A DNA stretch of 64,000 nucleotides. Source: Nereocystis luetkeana (taxonomy: Eukaryota > Sar > Phaeophyceae > Laminariales > Laminariaceae). The position numbers and the translations under genes are program-made. The DNA lies in contig JARUPZ010000009.1 of NCBI GenBank assembly GCA_031213475.1, forward strand, positions 12,426,961 through 12,490,960, in the 5' to 3' direction. The notes beneath the pieces were generated by a model. That model did not search any database. It saw only the letters and a list, made by a program, of their open reading frames with translations, and was not told the origin of the DNA. Positions 11,036 through 22,158 of the stretch are shown here, piece by piece (position 1 is the first letter of the stretch; each line of letters begins with the position of its first letter).

Positions 11036-11570
11036 GCCCTAAGGTTGGTGCTACTTGGAACCATTTTGTTCCTTTTGTTGCGTTATTTTTATATCATCAC
11101 TTACATTTTTTTTTTTTTTTTTTGGTTTGTTTTCGTTAAACTTGTTTCCTGGCAGGGCTGAAACCGTCGTTTTTTGGGGGGACTCTCCTGAAACGGTCGG
11201 CCCGACTTCGTTTCGTTGTGTGCGAGTACTCCGAACCGGCACGAGTTGGACCGCTGGCGTTCAAAGGCCTGTCGTGGGAGAGCTGCTGCTACGGCTGGTG
11301 GTGGTGGTGGTTTGTGGAGGTCGTGAGGATGAGGCTTCGGATGTGGCTGAGGGTGGTGGCGGTGGTGGTGATTGGTGCTGCGGTCGACTGCCAAGGTGAT
11401 GATTAATTTGTTGTTGGTTGTGTTTTTGGTTGGGGTTTGTTCGGGTTTGGTTCGTTTTTTATTTGATTCGTTTCGGGTTGGCTTGGCTTGGTCCGCCCCT
11501 GACTCCAACCGTGTGCTCTTGCAGACGTTTCTGATTTATTTTCTAAGCCCATTTTCTATCCTACGAATAG
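11036..11570. other. Unassigned, GGT-rich
   Basis: T run at 11107-11123 and GGTGGTGG tracts at 11295-11375. No gene recognised. Confidence 0.4.
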
Positions 11571-11893
11571 TCGCGACTCAGATCAACCATTTGGTCACAC
11601 AGCAGGCAGGCTCAGATTAATCGTTTAGTCACACTACGGTTCGTGCCTTCCTTTTTTTTCGCGGAGAAGACTTGAGCCCTTTCTCTTCCCTCTTCGACTC
11701 GCGCTTATTTGATTGATTGAAGTACGCTTACCCACGCTTCGCGCTCTGAGCACTTGATTCCTCTTTCTTTTCTTTTTTTCGATTACGGTGTAGTAGATGC
11801 AGACTCTCACTTCGGTAGGGATTTTAAGTCACATAATCAGCGCTACCAGTAGTAGCAGCATTCGAGCGTAGCCACTAGACCATTGGGGTGTGG
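11571..11893 (-). mobile_element. SINE-like element with S1 body and a different head
   Basis: The body resembles S1 (GGTTCGTGCCTTC..., TTCGACTCGCGC..., TACCCACGCTTCGCGCTC on the plus strand). The minus-strand head reads CCCCAATGGTCTAGTGGCTA, an A-box-like start different from S1. Confidence 0.6.
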
Positions 11894-11939
11894 ACGTACG
11901 AGAGGGGAGTATTGTACCATTTTTTTCTATAGATGGGAT

Positions 11940-12120
11940 TATGCTGTTCACGGGGCGGCGGGCCAACCTTGGGGGTCGGGTCGGGTCTGGTCAGGGTGAT
12001 CTAGCCCGACGCGTGAGATTATGAAGACCTCCTGACCCGTCCCGGTCCGACCGGACCCGACCCGTGAGATTTTGAAGACCACCTGAACCCGACCCGCGGG
12101 TCGGGTCATGACCCGTGAAG
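11940..12120. repeat. GACCCG palindromic cluster
   Basis: Many CGGGTCGGGTC / GACCCGACCCG steps with internal inverted symmetry. No gene. Confidence 0.55.
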
Positions 12121-12339
12121 AGCCGTTCTATCGAACTTCGATTCCAGAGATATCGTACGTGTCGAACTTGAATATATTAAAATCTCGAAGTTCTGACGAT
12201 ACCGATGTGGGACGGAGCCCGGGGCAGGTTCTCTCTTGTGTAGTTGTGGTGTGGAGGACCTCCGGTGTCCTTCAGCTTGTGTGCAATAAGGCGGTACAAT
12301 GTAGAGGAAGGGGGGCCTGGCACCCACAACTCCGATATA

Positions 12340-12730
12340 TTCGAAATATCGGGAAATATCGGACTTCTCGAAACCGTCTTTTCGGTGGGGGACAGAGTAT
12401 AGAGCTTCTCCTGTTACGAAGCTGGGATTATGCATGCACCTTGACTCAGCCGCAACCGCGCGCTCCTACGTATTAGTGGTGGATGTTTTTTTTTTCCTAT
12501 AAAAACGATACCAGGTACATCGAAAAATCGAACGACGATACCCGGGATGTCGATTTTGTCGAACCGCGATGTAACGAAACATCGATTTTCGATATATTTC
12601 GCAATATCGGACTTGTTTAAACCGCTTTTTTGGTGGGGTAAGGGTCTAAGAGTTCCCCCCGTTAGACAGCTGGGGAAAATATTTACCCGCTCTTAATCGC
12701 GGAATCCCAACCGTGCGCTCCTATATACTA
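12340..12730. repeat. Diverged direct duplication, about 130 bp
   Basis: 12345-12475 and 12600-12727 share AATATCGGACTT, TTTTNGGTGGGG, and end CGTGCGCTCCTA / CGCGCGCTCCTA. Confidence 0.6.
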
Positions 12731-12859
12731 CAGATATATCTATACCTGGTGCGTATTATCCATAGTGGTGGACATCGCATCGAAAGTTTTCTCCCCTCTG
12801 ATGGATCATCATCGATTCCTGACTCATGTTCTAGATCGTCCAGAGCAGATTTATTCATG

Positions 12860-13010
12860 ATCTGTCTAGTCTGTAATATAGATGTGATTTTCATGATCTG
12901 TATGATCTGTATGATCGGCATAACCTGCATGATATGCGTGATTTGTATGATATATATGATCTGTATGATATGTATGATCAGTAGGATCTGTATGATCTAG
13001 ATATCGTTTG
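12860..13010 (+). repeat. TGTATGATC tandem repeat plus CCGGGTGGGA block
   Basis: About ten 9-10-base steps (TGTATGATC) then GTTTGCCGGGTGGGAGTCG. The same pairing recurs at 24045-24115 (inverted), 26340-26440, 30655-30720 and 33650-33980. Confidence 0.6.
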
Positions 13011-13047
13011 CCGGGTGGGAGTCGTTTCCTGGTTTGGATCTGTGTAC

Positions 13048-13157
13048 TAATACGGGGGACCATAGTTGATGGGACCCATGGTATGTAGATAAAAACCTAT
13101 ATATTTAACCATTTTACTAACAATATTTGGTCGTATTAACTGTGGCCCCCCGTAATA
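13048..13157. mobile_element. M1 MITE, copy 6
   Basis: From TAATACGGGGGACCATAG to GGCCCCCCGTAATA. A TACCTGGTA scar overlaps the right flank at 13156. Confidence 0.82.
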
Positions 13158-14438
13158 CCTGGTATTATCTATTAATACGCAGACTGTGCACAATATCTCA
13201 GAACGGCCGTTTAAGATCTAGAGGATCTATCTGTTTACTGCAGATAGATATATCGCGATCTGTCCGCCGCGTGAAAAAAAACGATAGATTGAAATATCGA
13301 ACTTCGATGTATCGTGTCGGACGCGTTTATTCCCTCCATCTCCCGGCATCTCCGCACGTTTTGTGTCGAAACTAAGAAACGACAAGCAAAAGTTCCGACT
13401 TGCGGAACATACAAATTGTACGATGTTTCACTGCTGTATCGATACCTTATCGAACTCGTCCGTAGTTTGATCTTCATATCTAGCTCCCTCAAGCGTAAGA
13501 CTACTCGTCCGTCGTTTTGATCTTCGTATCTAGCTCCCTCAAGCATAAGACTCCTCCTTTTTTTTTAATCGATTTCAGTTTTTTGTTTTTTGCCGATATC
13601 GAACTCGTTCGACATCCATCACTAGAGTAGAAGTAGTACCCCCTCTGCCGGTACTGACCAGTACAGTGCCGTGTACTATAATCAGGATAACGCACACCCC
13701 GGGACGAGTCACAGACCCGGTTTCCTCGTAAAGATGTCTTAAGGAGAGCACACATTACGAAAATGGTGGCTTTGGAAATATTTTCTTCGAGAAGGCTGCA
13801 CAGACGCAAGATCCCCCTGTCGAGAAACCCAGCCTGGAAAACTGTCCTCGGCCGCGAGTCTTGCGTGTTGTACGGGTGTGAGTATCGGACGTACGTATAT
13901 ACGTATCGGGTTTTCTTTTTGTTTATCGACGTCGCATACTCGTACATATCGAACTCGATGCTTGTTCGATGTTCGTGACTTTTTATAGCCCATTCTTAAC
14001 AAGAGTGACTACACTTCGGAAAGCAATGTTGCCTTTTGGAACGCTAAACTAGAATCGACTCGACTTCTACATACGCATTCGGCGTACGAACGAGCTCAGT
14101 AAAAAACAGCTTCGGTAAAGAGGGAAACATAGGGAATCCAACTTGAGCCCGGATTCCCGTTGCTAATCTCCATGTGTCCTGTACTGTCAACATGCAGTTA
14201 GGGGTGGGGCTGAAATATTTTTAGACGTAAAAAAAGTCACAAAAAATGTCAGGGGGGAAAGGTGGATCTTTCATAAATTAACCAATCAGCGCTTATCAAA
14301 GAATAAGTACGTCGCCAGAAAAACTCTTCATCGTTTGGTATCATATACCAGATACCAGGGTAGTATGGTACGAGAGGAGCTGCAGCGTGTGGTGCGAGAA
14401 GGGCGGAGCAGCACACAAAAAAATACCACGACGAGTGC
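13158..14438. other. Unassigned, short repeats
   Basis: Holds a 48-base tandem duplication at 13458-13556 (GATCTTCNTATCTAGCTCCC) and ATCGAAC/GTTCGAT motifs. No gene recognised. Confidence 0.4.
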
Positions 14439-14616
14439 TTGAGCAGCAGCGCAGCAGCGCACAAACGGGCGCGTGAGCGTGGGGGGGGAATACTGGTGCA
14501 GCCCCTGCCGGGCCTGGTTGAAGGTGGATCTGGTGATCCTGGTGCGGCTGCTGGTGTTGCTGACCCGGCTGCTGCTGCTGCTCATCCTACTGCTGCTGCT
14601 GCTGCTGCTGCTCATC

Positions 14617-14656
<40 letters not shown>

Positions 14657-14660
14657 GGTG
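14439..14660. repeat. CTG-rich tract
   Basis: (CTG)n interrupted by CTCATCCTA at 14580-14655, with AGCAGCGC before it. Long open frames here are repeat artefacts. Confidence 0.75.
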
Positions 14661-15576
14661 CAAGATGTTCCAATCTACAGCCATCTAACCCGGTCGCGGC
14701 TGTCCTCCGCCCCCGCGATGCCACGGCGGATAACAGCTTTCGCTCGGCACACGATCGCCGCCGCCTCGTGGACACTACGACCCGTACGCTGCAGATATGC
14801 CTCCCGGTTCGCTTACAAGTAGACCATTTTTTATGTTTGCCCTTGGCCGAGGTTCCTCCTGTTTTTTTCGAGTTACCCATCACGAAATTGAGTGTCGTGG
14901 TCCCCAAAAAGTGACTCAAGGGACGACTTTTCGCCGGATCGTTCTCTACGGATACTACGTCGATTCGAGCGGGGTTTGTTTTGCTGTATGCCACATATCC
15001 CAATGTACTTGTAGGGTATATCTAAGTCTGCGCACTACTCAAAAGCACGCCATAGCGTAAGAGGCAGAAACCACCGAAAAAAAACCATGTTTCTCCGCAC
15101 CTATTTGGTCCATAAAAACGTCAATTTGTACTCCTGTGCTAAAACTAGCAGAGCATCCGAAAGGTATGGGCCTGTGTGAGGTGTCTGTATGACGTCGAGA
15201 TCGAATTCATCTCCACCTCAGAGAAATATCGGATACAAGTTTACTATGCATATACACTAAAACCGAGTAGTTAGGGGTATGTCGGTAGTTTTACTTTTTC
15301 AGATTTTTTTAATATTTTATGGCTGGTCGTTTCGAATAGCCTGCCGCTTTTTTGGGTCAAAACAGGCCTCCAGTCCCACCCTTAACAGTAGTCGAACAGC
15401 GCTGTTTTTGTTGTTGATTGGCAACATTTCCGCTCGCCTATTAATTGTCTTGTCCTATCATATATTTGTATGGAGGAAACTGAATAAATAAACAGAAGCT
15501 GTGAGATCGAAAAATTACTTGAAGCTCATTTTTGCAAGCTTGGTGTGATAATTTGACCGCGCGGTCTATACGGGGG
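14661..15576. other. Unassigned stretch
   Basis: Open frames on both strands (for example minus 15003-14617) show no recognisable domain. A missing 5' exon of the receptor kinase could lie here or further on, but no signal-peptide exon was convincing. Confidence 0.4.
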
Positions 15577-16041
15577 GGTGTACTCACTACAGTAGGAGAG
15601 ATATACTCGATCTCATGCATGGCCGTAGTCGTATAACCATAAGACCCTCGCATCCCCACAATGCCGGGACGGAGCATGTCGGGTTTTCACCGACCAAGCA
15701 GGCATTGCTTGCACCAAGCGCGAAGCGCCGTGAGGTGTCTGGCGAGTCGCATGAAAGGTGAGCTGCATCCTATCCTACGAAGAACCGCTTGTGAGGTGGA
15801 CTCGCATATTGATGACAGCTTCAATGAAGTATGTTATTTTCCGGTGTAGGCATTTCCAGAGACAGCAATGAGAGTACTATGTAACGCCTCTTGGGTGCCT
15901 TACCATAAACCCTATCCCTTACCATAAACCTTGAACACTACGTGATACGATAATTCCCACTTCTGCGGAGTAAAGGTTGATTACCTTGCACAAACGATTT
16001 TGCTCGACAACCAGCTGTGACCGACCGCTAAAAAAAAAAAA
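15577..16041 (+). mobile_element. 450-bp retroposon (R450), copy 2
   Basis: Reverse complement of 9566-10022 along its whole length with scattered changes and a CCATAAACC duplication near 15905; ends in an A run at 16030-16041. Confidence 0.72.
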
Positions 16042-16228
16042 AGGAGCGGTGCCTTGGTTGTCTAGCTCAAGTAGTGATTGGCATGTTTTACAGTGTCGTT
16101 GCCAACCGACGCCAACCCAACCTATATATCTTAGGGGGGGTGAAAGTCTATACGGGATATGAGAGCAACGAAATCGCTACCGATCAAGTCCCTGGTATGC
16201 CATAAAGACGACACATAGATTTATGTTT

Positions 16229-16327
16229 CACATCATATCATATCATATCATATCATATCAGATCAGATCATATCAGATCATATCATATTAGATCATATCA
16301 TATCAGATCATATCATATCATATCAAC
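16229..16327. repeat. ATATC/AGATC pentanucleotide array
   Basis: About 20 tandem units of ATATC with AGATC variants, less than 300 bases before the first recognised exon. Confidence 0.8.
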
Positions 16328-16604
16328 TAATATCGTATCATGATCCTGGTATACAATACGCCTCGGTAGTAGTGATGATAATGATGATGATGTCGCAATG
16401 AAACTTCAACACTTAATGAGTTAAAAGTTAAATAAAGCAAGGCTTTCAACACCGGCTGCTCCCGACCACCAACCCCCCCCCCGCCGCGTAACGGTGAACA
16501 ACATTGTATCACAATTTTGAAGCCTATGGCATCATAGTCTTGAAGCATACCGCTCACCCGCTATAACTCCATCCCTCCTTCCCCATCCTTCCCCGTCCCT
16601 GAAG

Positions 16605-16793
16605 GGTCGTTCGAAGACGACCGCGAGGCTCTGATCAGCCTGTACCTCTCCTTGGGCGGATCTGATTGGACGAGCAACGGAAACTGGACGGACGACAACT
16701 CGACCGAATACTTCGATCTGAGTACGTGGTACGGAGTGACGACCAGCAGCACTGGCGTCAAGGATATATCCCTGGACCAAAACAATCTCGTAG
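16605..16793 (+). CDS. LRR kinase exon 1 of those seen: N-terminal cap
   Basis: Encodes the cap before the LRRs, with the pattern DREALISLYLSLGGSDW, then NGNW, then STWYGV, ending DISLDQNNLVG. Oomycete and brown-algal LRR proteins commonly open with such an 'ALxxLYxxxGGxxWxxxxNW' block. It starts after a C/T-rich tract ending in AG (phase 1) and ends in phase 1 at a gtgagg donor. It is not the first exon, since no signal peptide or in-frame ATG precedes it. Confidence 0.87.
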
Positions 16794-19700
16794 GTGAGGC
16801 CCGTTCTTAACCACACAAAAAGCAGCAAAAACAAGAATACACAAAAAACTTCTATTACGGGGGATCATAGTTATTAGGACCAAATGTTGATAGTAAAAAT
16901 GGTTGCATGTATAGGTTTTTATGTCTACCATAGACCCTGTTAACTATGGTCCCCCGTAATAAAACAAGAATGCCCAAAATTGCCGTAGTACTGGGTTTTC
17001 GACTTGCCAAATAGGCTTAGGGTCAGAGCAAACCTCGTTGGTGAGGACCGTTCTTAACGGCACTTAACTCGAAGTACAATAGCAAAAAAAAGCCCTACTA
17101 CGGCAGAGGTGCCCCAATTACTTTTGTGCCGCTCCTCGCTCAGGGAGGGAGCTCTAGCTATACCAGTATACTATTAACAAATCATCTATTCTATTAGCAA
17201 GTAAACCCGACGGCCAGTCCTATGCCCCGTTATGGGTAAAACAAAAACAAAAGACAGCAGAGCTGTGAGCCGGCACGGCTCAAGTCACCAACTATTTAAT
17301 AGTCCGATTAATAGTTTTTACGGAGGGCCAAAGTAAATAGGACCAAATCTTGTGAGTAAAAATTGGCAAATATATAGATTGTGTTTATGCTGTAGGTCCT
17401 ATTAACTATGGCCCCCCGTAATAGTCGTTCTCCTGAGGTTGCGACTATCCGGCGTGTTGGGGCTTCCATTCTGTTAATTGTACAAAGGATTGTTGGAAGC
17501 GGGAGACGTTTTTTTTTTTTTTTTTTTTGGCACTTGGCTCGCTCCGCTCGCATGACTTCAATCGGCAAGTCCGCTGTCTTCGCTCGACTGACTTGAGTCG
17601 GAGACTACAGGAGTTGGCTATCTGCACCTACCGATTAGTTCTTAGTCGCGAACTCCTACCGAGTCGCAGCTCTATTCTAAGCGCTTGCCGTTTCACGTGA
17701 TTTGGTTGGTCCGTTCCACTTTGCTTTCCGACCCTCGCCTGCGACAGGCACACTGCCCGAGCTAAAGGACGGCCAGCTTTCGGGGCTTCAGTTTTTGTTC
17801 ATGCGATCGAACAAGCTATCAGGTGATGAACCGTGCAGTCAGTTGTAGGAGAGTTGCTTAACTGCAGTAGGGCTGTCAGCCAGTTGGCTACAACAGACGC
17901 AACCCTTCTACAGGAGGACACACTGCAATCCCGTTTTGGGGACAAACCACTCAATTCTTTAGTACTTTGTGCTCAAAACGGGACTGCGGTGCTGACAAGG
18001 TTAACGGCTAGTGATACGTTGGCTGTGGCAAAGTGAGCCAACTATCTGTTCGTTTGTTTTTTCGTATTCCGTACAGTAATGCCCAATAACGCACGTGATC
18101 CGAGGCTTTTGACCATGGAACTCGCCAGTCAGATACAAACATGCTTAGTAGTGTATTCCGGGGGACCAAAGTAAATAGGACCAAAAATTGTTATTTATAG
18201 TAAAAATAGCTAAACATCTAAGTTTTCGTGTGTACCGTAGGTCCTGCTGGTATTAAAGATGGTCCCCAATAATAGTGCAGTGTTCCGATATCACCGTACA
18301 GGTCGTTGACTTGGCACAGCTAGAGGGGTGGGTGCGATGGTTTCATTGAGCGCATTTGATATTTGATATTTGATATAGTTTGAAAGACAACGGTGAGGGT
18401 GCTAAAGTCGAACGTTTTGTTTTCGCACGGTTCTGTATCAGATATTTCCCGAAGACGCCTCCTTTGTTCGGTATTGGCATTCTCCCCCTTCTTAGTTGTT
18501 CTGGGAAAATCGAGCACTGACAAACCGTGGCGCCTATGATACCCCTGCTGCGCGAACTCAACGCCTTTAAGGTACCTAGCCAAAATAGAATAAAAAAAGT
18601 CGCCGACTTGCAATGAGCCAAGTCAGCTCACAGCCATGTGCTTTGATTAACATTTTTTAAAGTCGCACTGTAACCAGACGTAACCAGACAAGCATCCAAG
18701 TACAAGTTGAAACGGTTTGTCCCCTAACTGCCGCACTGTATGCAAACAGAGGAGCATCTAACTCCAGCTTGAAGTAATTTGCCCCCAAGCCGCCACAACA
18801 GTGTGGACAGACAAACGTCTATGTATAATTTCAAGTCCTTTGACACACCGTACGATGGAAACAGACGAAATATCTACAAGGGAGTCTAGAATCAACTTGT
18901 CTGTCCCCTAAACCGGGAGTCCGGTCCGAAACTAAGACGCCAAGAGACACGTCAAGCAAGGCGCGACGTGCGTTGTCACGGGTGTAGGGCCGAGTGTTCC
19001 AAACTTAAAACCTACATAGTAGTTTGGTTTCAGTCAAGGCATGTCAAGGCATGTCAAGGCAAAAGTTGCTGACTGGCAAGGGGTGTGAGTGCTGTCTCCT
19101 CACAGATATTTATTTTATGGGTCCGAAAAACAAGTTTAGTAGCGCCTTTAGAACTGCACGCATGTTGTCGGGCGAAACCGGTTGGAAATCGATCTTACGC
19201 TACGAGAGAGATATCATTTGTTTTGCCTTATGAGGCAAGAATTGTGAACTGAGTATCTACCTACCCAATAATGCACGCCTTTCCGCTGGAAAGCCTTTCC
19301 TGAGCTCCTACTAACAACTCGGGGGTCCTTTACCTTGTTAGTTTGTTGTCCTTTGGTTTTATTTCCTCGGTTCGATTATATGTTGTGTTTTCGTACTCGG
19401 TACGTTGGCATTTCAACTGAGGCACTAACTACCCAATAGAGCCTTTGGGATAAGGCATGCCTTAATGCGCTCATGCCTTTCAAGACACGCATTTTCGTTC
19501 GCTCCTACTGCTGTATTGCGGGGGACCATAGTTAATAGGACCTATGGTTTACGTAAAAACCCACCAGGTATATATTTAACCATTTTTACTAACAATATTT
19601 GGTCCTATTAATTATGCCCCCCCGTAATTGTAGGTCATGAGATTGTTAAACTAGTTGACCCTTCTAGGACCGCAATCTCGTTTTCGGGACAATTGGGGAC

Positions 19701-20806
19701 AAGGTACTTGGAGTTTGAGTGGTTTGGCACCAAAACAGGACTGCTGCAGTCCTAAAAGGGATGAACCTACATACCGGTATGTCTACTGTAAAAAATGAAC
19801 TTGAGTGGAGTAAAAGTGAGCACTAAGTATCAGCTACTACATCGTACTATTACGGGGGACCATAGTAAATACCGGTAGGACCTACGGTACACACAAAAAT
19901 CTGTATATTTTCCTATCTTTACTATTACGGGCGACCATAGTAAATAGGACCAGATATTTTTAGTAAAAATAGGGAAATATATGGGTTTTTGTGTGTACCG
20001 TAGGTCCTATTAACTATGGTCCTCCGTAATAACAATATTTGGTCCTATTTATTACCAGGTATAGTCCCCGGTAATACTGTAAGTCAAATACACAAACGCT
20101 AAATGGTCGTTGGCATCAAATTATTTCCATTTTTTTTTCACAGTTGACAGGCACACAGCAGCAGGACTGTGATTGGTAGCGATGCTTGGCGCAATCGGCC
20201 GTGGAACTTGGAACGGCAACTTCAACCAATCAGGAGCGAAGAAGCTAATCTTGCCGCATAATAGAGTGTCTGCGCATTAGAGCCTGGTATCAGTATAGGG
20301 CTACCCTATATATACCCCCTATACGGTATGATATTTCCATAGTACTTAGTCATGTTTCTTTTCGCCGGAACATGCGAAATATATCATATCGTATTACATC
20401 GCTATATATAGGGGTTTTCGGCACGATGTGACTAAAATGTGATATGATATTTGGCATATGGTATATACGCCCGCAATGAAGCGATATATCGGCCTATATA
20501 AGGTGAAATACGTGATCTAGATATCCGATATGTGGCATAACATGTCGACTTTTGCTGTCTTGACGATATGTCTTGCATCTTTCGGGCGTACATTTTGGGC
20601 GGAATACACGTGCAGTATATACCTGGTACGTAGATACGAGTACGAGTACGAAGCGTGACGCACACACAAGGGGACGCACCAGGGGTCTGTGTCCGCTGCT
20701 GTCTCCCTGTCGTGCGGTTTTTGATCCGCGATGAGCGAGTCGAACGCGACATCGCCTGCGGCCACAAGCGAGCCACAGCTACAGCAAGCAGTCGCCTTCG
20801 ACATCG

Positions 20807-20845
<39 letters not shown>

Positions 20846-21857
20846 CCTACCTTGTACCTAGTACAAATACTACCGGCAGAGAGTGTACACAATGTTGTGG
20901 TCATCGCAATACGCAAACTAACTGTTGTCTGCATTACACCACACATCTACATGGGCATACGTATAACCTCGCGCAGAAGGGGTTGTTGTATAATAATTCA
21001 TGCATTTTGTGTATCGGGTCGTATGCAGCGGGCACAGATCGCCAAGTACCGAGCAAGTGGTCTGCCATCAGTGTGGCACATGTCAGGGCCCAATCACGAG
21101 CAAGTACCGATGTAAAACGGCGGTGATGTACATATATAGGTTGTAATAGCTCAAGAAAGCACGATATATAGGGCAGATATGAAGTGATACATCACAATTT
21201 ATAAGGTATATGATGTATAACATTATTTGCATATGATATATCACAATATATATGATATATCACACGATATATGACATGGTATGTCATATACCCTGCATAT
21301 ATCACATCTCATAGCGATATCGAAAAATACCCGTGATATGAACGTGACTAAGAAATATCAACTTTTATGACTTAGTCATGTTTTTTTGGGGGGTATATAT
21401 AGATATCATATACCCCCCCGAGTTTTAGGTGATACCAGGCTCTACTGCGCATAGTATTTTTGTGTATCGGGGATTTCCGTCGGAAATATAATCAGAATCG
21501 AAAAGCTTCCGGCATGCGCATAATCGGGGACGAATAAATGGCTAAATATTGGATTCTCATTTTTGAAAAAAAAAAAACACTTGCAGCAGCGGCAGCACTT
21601 TTGCAGGACCCAACGAGCAGAACATAGTCGTGCAAGGAGCAGTGCCTACCTATAGCAGCAGCAGCAGCAACCAGCTGCAGGTTCAGGAAGCAGCACAGCA
21701 AGCACCAACAGGCAGCAGTGCGATCAAACTTGCGCTCGTCGACACTCGCTGTGCAAGCAACGCCGCCACAACGAGAAGATTGCCCTCCTTCTTCGTTGCC
21801 CCCCCTACCCGAAAAGGGGTGGTATTGCGGCGAAGATCATCAGGAGCGTGGCGGCAA

Positions 21858-21915
<58 letters not shown>

Positions 21916-22119
21916 CCCGCAAGCAGCAGCAAGCAGCGCCTGCAACAGCGCTTGCAGCAGAGCTTGCTTGAGGCGGCTCTTTTGTTTGTAGCAGTAGCGC
22001 TTGCTTGCAGCAGCGCTTGCTCGCAGCAGAGCTTGCTTGTGCAGCAGCGCTCGCTTGCAGCAACCCTTGTGTGCAGCAACGCTTGCCCCTTACCGCAGTG
22101 CTTGCTTGCCGCAGCGTTT

Positions 22120-22158
<39 letters not shown>

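Noticed and set aside
15279-15491. Hydrophobic ORF as the missing signal-peptide exon of the receptor kinase
   Set aside because: The start is hydrophobic but there is no convincing signal cleavage site or phase-1 donor leading to 16605, and R450 and repeats lie between.
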